A stretch of 64,000 nt of DNA, from NCBI GenBank assembly GCA_963966185.1, contig CAWZYM010000091.1:22501-86500 (forward strand), read 5' to 3'. The DNA is from Rhabditoides inermis (taxonomy: Eukaryota; Nematoda; Chromadorea; Rhabditida; Rhabditidae). The notes beneath the pieces are model-generated. The model did no database searches, had not been told where the DNA came from, and saw only the letters and a program-made list of their open reading frames with translations. Below, piece after piece: positions 59,938-64,000 of this stretch. The translations under genes and the position numbers were made by a program. Position 1 is the first letter of the stretch. Every line of letters starts with the position of its first letter.

Positions 59938-60864
59938 CACTGCGTAGGCAAATGGGGGCTATTAGACGCCTAGGCCTAGTACAACAACAATCAGGCGTGA
60001 GCGCTCTGGGAGGGAGAAGGAGCAATAGAGCCGTGCGGTCTGGCTATTTGACATGAGTTGTTGTGTGTTTTTTGGGAAGCTGAGAATGACCGCACCCCGC
60101 TCTCCTTTTTGGCTTTCTGCTGGCTGATGGAAGAGATGAATGCGCACTAGGGGGGAACGGGAGAGTGAGAAGGGAGAGGATTGGAAGGGAGTGAGTGTAG
60201 TGAGAGTGCGTGCCTAGTCCTTAGAGCTTTGACGATTCGTCATGGTTTTGTCTTATCTCGTTTATTACAGGTCGAGGATGCGATGCTCATGTTTGACAAG
60301 AACACGCAGCGTCACAGAGGTGAGGAGAAGGAGGGAGAGAGGGAGGGAGAGAGAGAGAGAGGGAGAGAGAGGGAGAGAGAGAGGGAGAGAGGGAGGGAGA
60401 GAGAGAGAGAGAGAAAGGGAGAGGGAGAGGGAGAATGAGAGAGAGGGAGAGTGAGAGAGGCATAGAAAGAGAATACGTCGTTTTTGCCGCTTTCCCACCC
60501 TCGAAAGTGTTCGATTTTGGATGTGTGCGAGGATGCTATTTCGACGTGTTTGAAATGTGGTGTTGAATGAGGGTAGAGAGGGTGAGAGCGAGAGTGAGCT
60601 TCTCTCTCTCTCTCTCTCTCTCTCATATGGCATCCCGCTGTGGTGGCACCTGCATTCTACGGATTGTGTACGTGGTGGAAGGATTGTAGTGCCGTCAGCA
60701 CCGGAAGTCATGCCGAGAGGTGGTGGTAGAGAGAGGGAGAGAGAGAGAGAGAGAGAATGGAGAAAGGGGGGCACTCGGCTGGAAAAGCATGTCTCTCGAA
60801 GGCGGCCCAACCGCTCCCCCCTCTCCGAACGCTACGTCGATTCGTCATAGCAATATATTGAGAG

Positions 60865-60924
<60 letters not shown>

Positions 60925-61022
60925 ATTGAGCATGTTGTTTGTTTTGTTTTCGATGGCTGTTTGTGAGCCTGGGGCCTTCTGGATATGGCTGGCGATTGCG
61001 CCCCGTCAATCACACGAGGGGA

Positions 61023-61066
<44 letters not shown>

Positions 61067-61687
61067 GGGAGAGAGAGAGAGAGAGAAGAGGAGGGGGTGT
61101 TATTGGGCTGCGTGTTCAGTACGTGTGCCTGACATGTAAGCATGGAACATCATGGAAAGTCTCGCAATCCTTCATAAGTGCTCTGCCGGGCGGGGAAAAG
61201 GAAAGGGTGGCAAGCGGGTCAATTTGCACACCCTTCGTGTCCCCCAGCAATCTCCATAATTTGCATAATCACTCTTCCGTGTGTTTGGGCGGCGCGGGGG
61301 GGGGGGGTAATCGGAGAGCGAGGTCTCTATGCCAGCAATTGTGTGTGAAAGTGAATAATAATAATATTTATTACCGCGTATACTATATATATGAACACAG
61401 GACAAACACATAATAAGAGTGAATACGGCATTGGAAAATAAATAAACACAAAAATAGGATAAAACAACAAAAAAAAAAGAATTGACACATGGTTTATTGA
61501 TTGATTGCAGGCTTTGGATTCATCACGTTTGACAATGACGAGGTGGCGGATAAGGTGTGCGAGATCCACTTCCACGAGATCCAGGGGAAGATGGTCGAGT
61601 GCAAGAAGGCACAGCCAAAGGAGGTGCGTCTCTCTATATATATGTCTCCCTCTCTCTCCCACTACCTCTTTATCTCTTCCTCTCTCC

Positions 61688-61718
<31 letters not shown>

Positions 61719-61888
61719 ACCCCTCCCTCCTTCAGGTGATGCTTCCCGTGCAGCTGTCCAAGTCTCGCGCGGCCGCCGCCCGCAATCTGTACGGTTTCAA
61801 CGCCGAGTACTTTGCCGCCGCGCTCCCGCCCCGCATGGCATACAACATGCTCTACCCCGGATCACGTGAGTCTCCCTCTCTCCTTCTC

Positions 61889-61937
<49 letters not shown>

Positions 61938-62150
61938 CCTCTCACCCTGCCTCTTTCAGTGTACGCCCCGGCCGGTCTGCCGTACATGTCCGCGCTGCCG
62001 TCTTCCCCCGGTGCTGCGTCTTCCCGAGGCGGTGGCTCCTCTGACTACACATCTGGCCTGTTTGCGGCCGCCGCCGGCTCTCCCTACTCTGACCAAGCCA
62101 TGTACAACTGGCCGCTGCAACAGCAGATGCACCAACACCACAAGGTCTAG
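54490..62150 (+). CDS. msi-1: Musashi-family RNA-binding protein, two RRMs, 12 exons
   Basis: Exons 54490-54560, 55049-55171, 55347-55387, 55952-56033, 56154-56238, 57434-57475, 59327-59497, 59553-59645, 60271-60319, 61511-61623, 61736-61865, 61960-62150; 1191 nt, 396 residues. Binds RNA in the cytoplasm to control translation, in animals mainly in neural cells and precursors. RRM1: [13 protein letters not shown] (RNP2), [16 protein letters not shown] (RNP1), ending [19 protein letters not shown]2: [63 protein letters not shown]. Then [14 protein letters not shown] and a low-complexity tail ending [10 protein letters not shown]. The odd feature is exon 7, a 57-codon Gly/Leu/Ala-rich cassette (from [15 protein letters not shown]) placed exactly between the two RRMs where family members have a short linker. 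Exon 7 contains its own ATG at 59339, so a shorter RRM2-only product is possible. Confidence 0.92.
56034..56128 (+). repeat. (GA)n tract starting at a 5' splice site
   Basis: The donor GTGAGA runs straight into a GA-rich tract of about 95 nt. Confidence 0.9.
57808..57972 (+). repeat. (GA)n and (GGGA)n tracts in a Musashi-gene intron
   Basis: GA dinucleotides at 57808-57856 and about 12 GGGA units at 57926-57972, in the long intron between RRM1 and exon 7. Confidence 0.95.
60320..61090 (+). repeat. Series of (GA)n tracts in one intron
   Basis: Tracts at 60328-60460, 60730-60757, 60860-60920 and 61020-61086, with one (CT)n at 60602-60624, all in the intron inside RRM2. Confidence 0.9.
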
Positions 62151-63819
62151 AGGGCGTCACCGCGGACCCCGTTCCTGCGTCTTCTACAGTAATTTATGCC
62201 CGTCATCTGTGTGTATTGTGTATTAAGTAAGGGTCCCCTCTTCGCGTTATCCGCGCACCCCTCTTCATTGTGACGAGTCCCGCCCATCCTGGCCCCGCCC
62301 CCTCTTTCGTGCGCGCGGGGGAGAGACGGCGGCGGCGGCCGCGAGCGCTTCGGGGGCCAAGCCTGCCGCGTGTACCTATGTAGCTGTAGAGGCAGGTGGT
62401 CGCTGGTTGACCGCCCTTCTCCCGTCGCGCGCTGCGACGCCCCGCCCCCACTGGCTCCGCCCACTATCTACACCACCACCACCACCACCACCACACTCAC
62501 CCCCGTGTCCTCCCAGTGACCCGTCTGATCAAGCTACAAACTACACTCATCCCCCGCTCTACTCTCCCTCTCTTGAGAGGGGTCTTTCCCATGCACTGCA
62601 CGTCTCTCCGCCCACCAGAGAAAGAAAGATAGAGAAGAGAGAAGAGAGCACAGATATCATATATATTTTTATTATATATTTCTTGATGCGACATGTAATA
62701 ATTTCTTTCTATTCGTTTTTGAAACCCGCGTCTTTTTGACATGTTTTCCACATATTGGCGAAAATGTTCAAAAACATATGTGTGTATTTTTGCGCCGCGA
62801 TGAAGAGAATGAATAAATGATGTGTCTTTATTGTGGAGATGATAAAAAGAAGTCAGACGCCTTATCGTTTTCTGGAAGCCTCCGTGAAAAACGCTAGGCC
62901 CGCGCGGAGTAGCCCAAATGGAAGTCAGCAACGCAGTTCGAGGATTGATAGAAAATAATTTTATGTGAGATGACTGCGAAAACATTTAGACTCGATTACG
63001 TACCAAAAGTCCCTTTATTTGACATTTTCTGAGATCTCTCTAAGGGTATTTTATTTCGCCAGCAAAAAGGACGGGGCACGCTGCTCGCACATTCGCTCAT
63101 GGCATGATCCGCTCTCGATCCTGACAGTCGGCTGAAAGTTTGCCAGAAAGGGGAGATTACTGCGATGGTTTAAGTGTCGTTCTATTTTCGAGCTGGTCCC
63201 TATTTTCAGGTGTACGTTGTATACTCTACCGTAATTTGAAAAATTGTTATAATGTATTTTTTTTTATTTTAGATTTTGAGATGTTGCCATTTGCTCTTTA
63301 GATTATAATCGCGATTCAAGAGACAGATTACTCTTAAATCTAACATATAAGACATGACAACGGTTTTGCAATGATAGCTCACGCTTTTTCGCGATAATGT
63401 GCCCATATTTTCCCCGTCTAGAATAGATGTGAGGCTATTCGAATATTAATATATTTACGAATAAATGGATCCAGTATTCCTTTTTACAAGTTTTGAATTT
63501 CATAGTGACTTCTAAACACAAATTTGCAAGTTGTGCAACACCAACAAATGTCGGTTAAAATTCACTCTGTTATTTTTTCTCGATTTTTTTAAACTTCAAT
63601 TTGTTGTTATTGTTGGAACTTGTTCAAAAGTGTCTTAGTGGCTTAGTTAAAGCTATCACTTGAGTTTTCTCATATGTCTATTCGGTTCTAACGTCCATAT
63701 CCATACTGTTCACGTAATGGTCGATCGAGTCTTATTTTGCCACTTTGTCGCTTTGATCCGTGTTCTAATGTAAGCTCATGCGTTGTTTATATACAGTTTC
63801 ACTGATACTGCTATTCAGA
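62151..63819. other. 3' flank of the Musashi-type gene and intergenic DNA
   Basis: AATAAA at 62812-62817 is the likely poly(A) signal, giving a 3' UTR of about 680 nt. After about 62830 the DNA becomes AT-rich with no coding or repeat signal that I could support. Confidence 0.55.
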
Positions 63820-64000
63820 ATGTCCGAGGAAGGAGGAGACGTCGCCGTGGCGGCTGCGCCGTACCTTGGCCCTATCCCCGGAGTCGCCTACCCCATCACC
63901 GTCTCATACTGTGGACGTGCGTTGTTTTATTGTTTGCTTCACTATTAGTCTAAGAAGTTTATTATAGTAGCTGAATTAATATTACGATGAATTGCAGAAT
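63820..64000 (+). CDS. DENR-like translation (re)initiation factor, 5' end only
   Basis: First exon 63820-63916, beginning directly after CTATTCAG (likely acceptor); second exon starts at 63998 after ATTGCAG and runs off the window. The visible protein, MSEEGGDVAVAAAPYLG then IPGVAYPITVSYCGQ, matches the YP(L/I)xVxYCGxC start of density-regulated protein (DENR), which acts with MCT-1 in 40S recycling and re-initiation. About 35 residues are seen, so the call rests on one motif. Confidence 0.6.

Overview
The window is a stretch of nuclear DNA from an animal, most probably a nematode. The evidence is: every recognisable gene is split by many GT-AG introns; a complete Srsx-type serpentine chemoreceptor gene (a nematode-specific family) is present; a posterior Hox gene matches the EGL-5 type; and several first coding exons sit directly behind a splice acceptor that could receive a spliced leader. 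The species cannot be named from sequence alone. Introns are rich in (GA)n/(CT)n microsatellites, and several 3' splice sites end in AAG rather than CAG.

Layout. 216-6270 (+): mevalonate kinase, 15 exons, with several copies of a short inverted-repeat element in its introns. 6947-7828: a 21-bp minisatellite that switches orientation, ending in two back-to-back perfect hairpins. 7818-15611: a probable mobile element or its derivative, made of a minus-strand gene with 8 recognised exons, a divergent 1244-residue transposase-like gene and a downstream Gly/Arg-rich gene. 16033-17700 (+): an unknown gene whose 3' part is a recent tandem triplication of exon plus intron. 18454-20277 (+): an unknown 377-residue gene. 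20280-24830: no intact gene; dispersed repeats, hairpins, a minus-strand coding relic and a 103-bp perfect inverted repeat. 24836-29069 (-): srsx chemoreceptor, 9 exons, with tRNA-like elements in two introns. 29070-33598: microsatellite-rich intergenic DNA. 33599-35677 (-): egl-5-like Hox gene, 6 exons. 35678-43009: intergenic DNA upstream of the Hox start, carrying repeated TCF-like and Abd-B-like sites. 43010-45626 (+): Cys-loop ligand-gated channel, 12 exons. 45923-50127 (+): Pro/Ala/Ser-rich protein of 618 residues, not recognised. 50128-54489: CT-rich upstream region. 54490-62150 (+): Musashi-type RNA-binding protein, 12 exons. 63820-end (+): 5' end of a DENR-like translation factor.

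The genes do not form one pathway. They are a metabolic kinase, a developmental Hox gene, a neural RNA regulator, a receptor and a channel, with a transposon-like block between the kinase and the rest. All exon models were read by hand from splice motifs, frame continuity and family resemblance. Reading-frame phase was checked across every junction of the listed models, which is the main support for them. No database search was possible.
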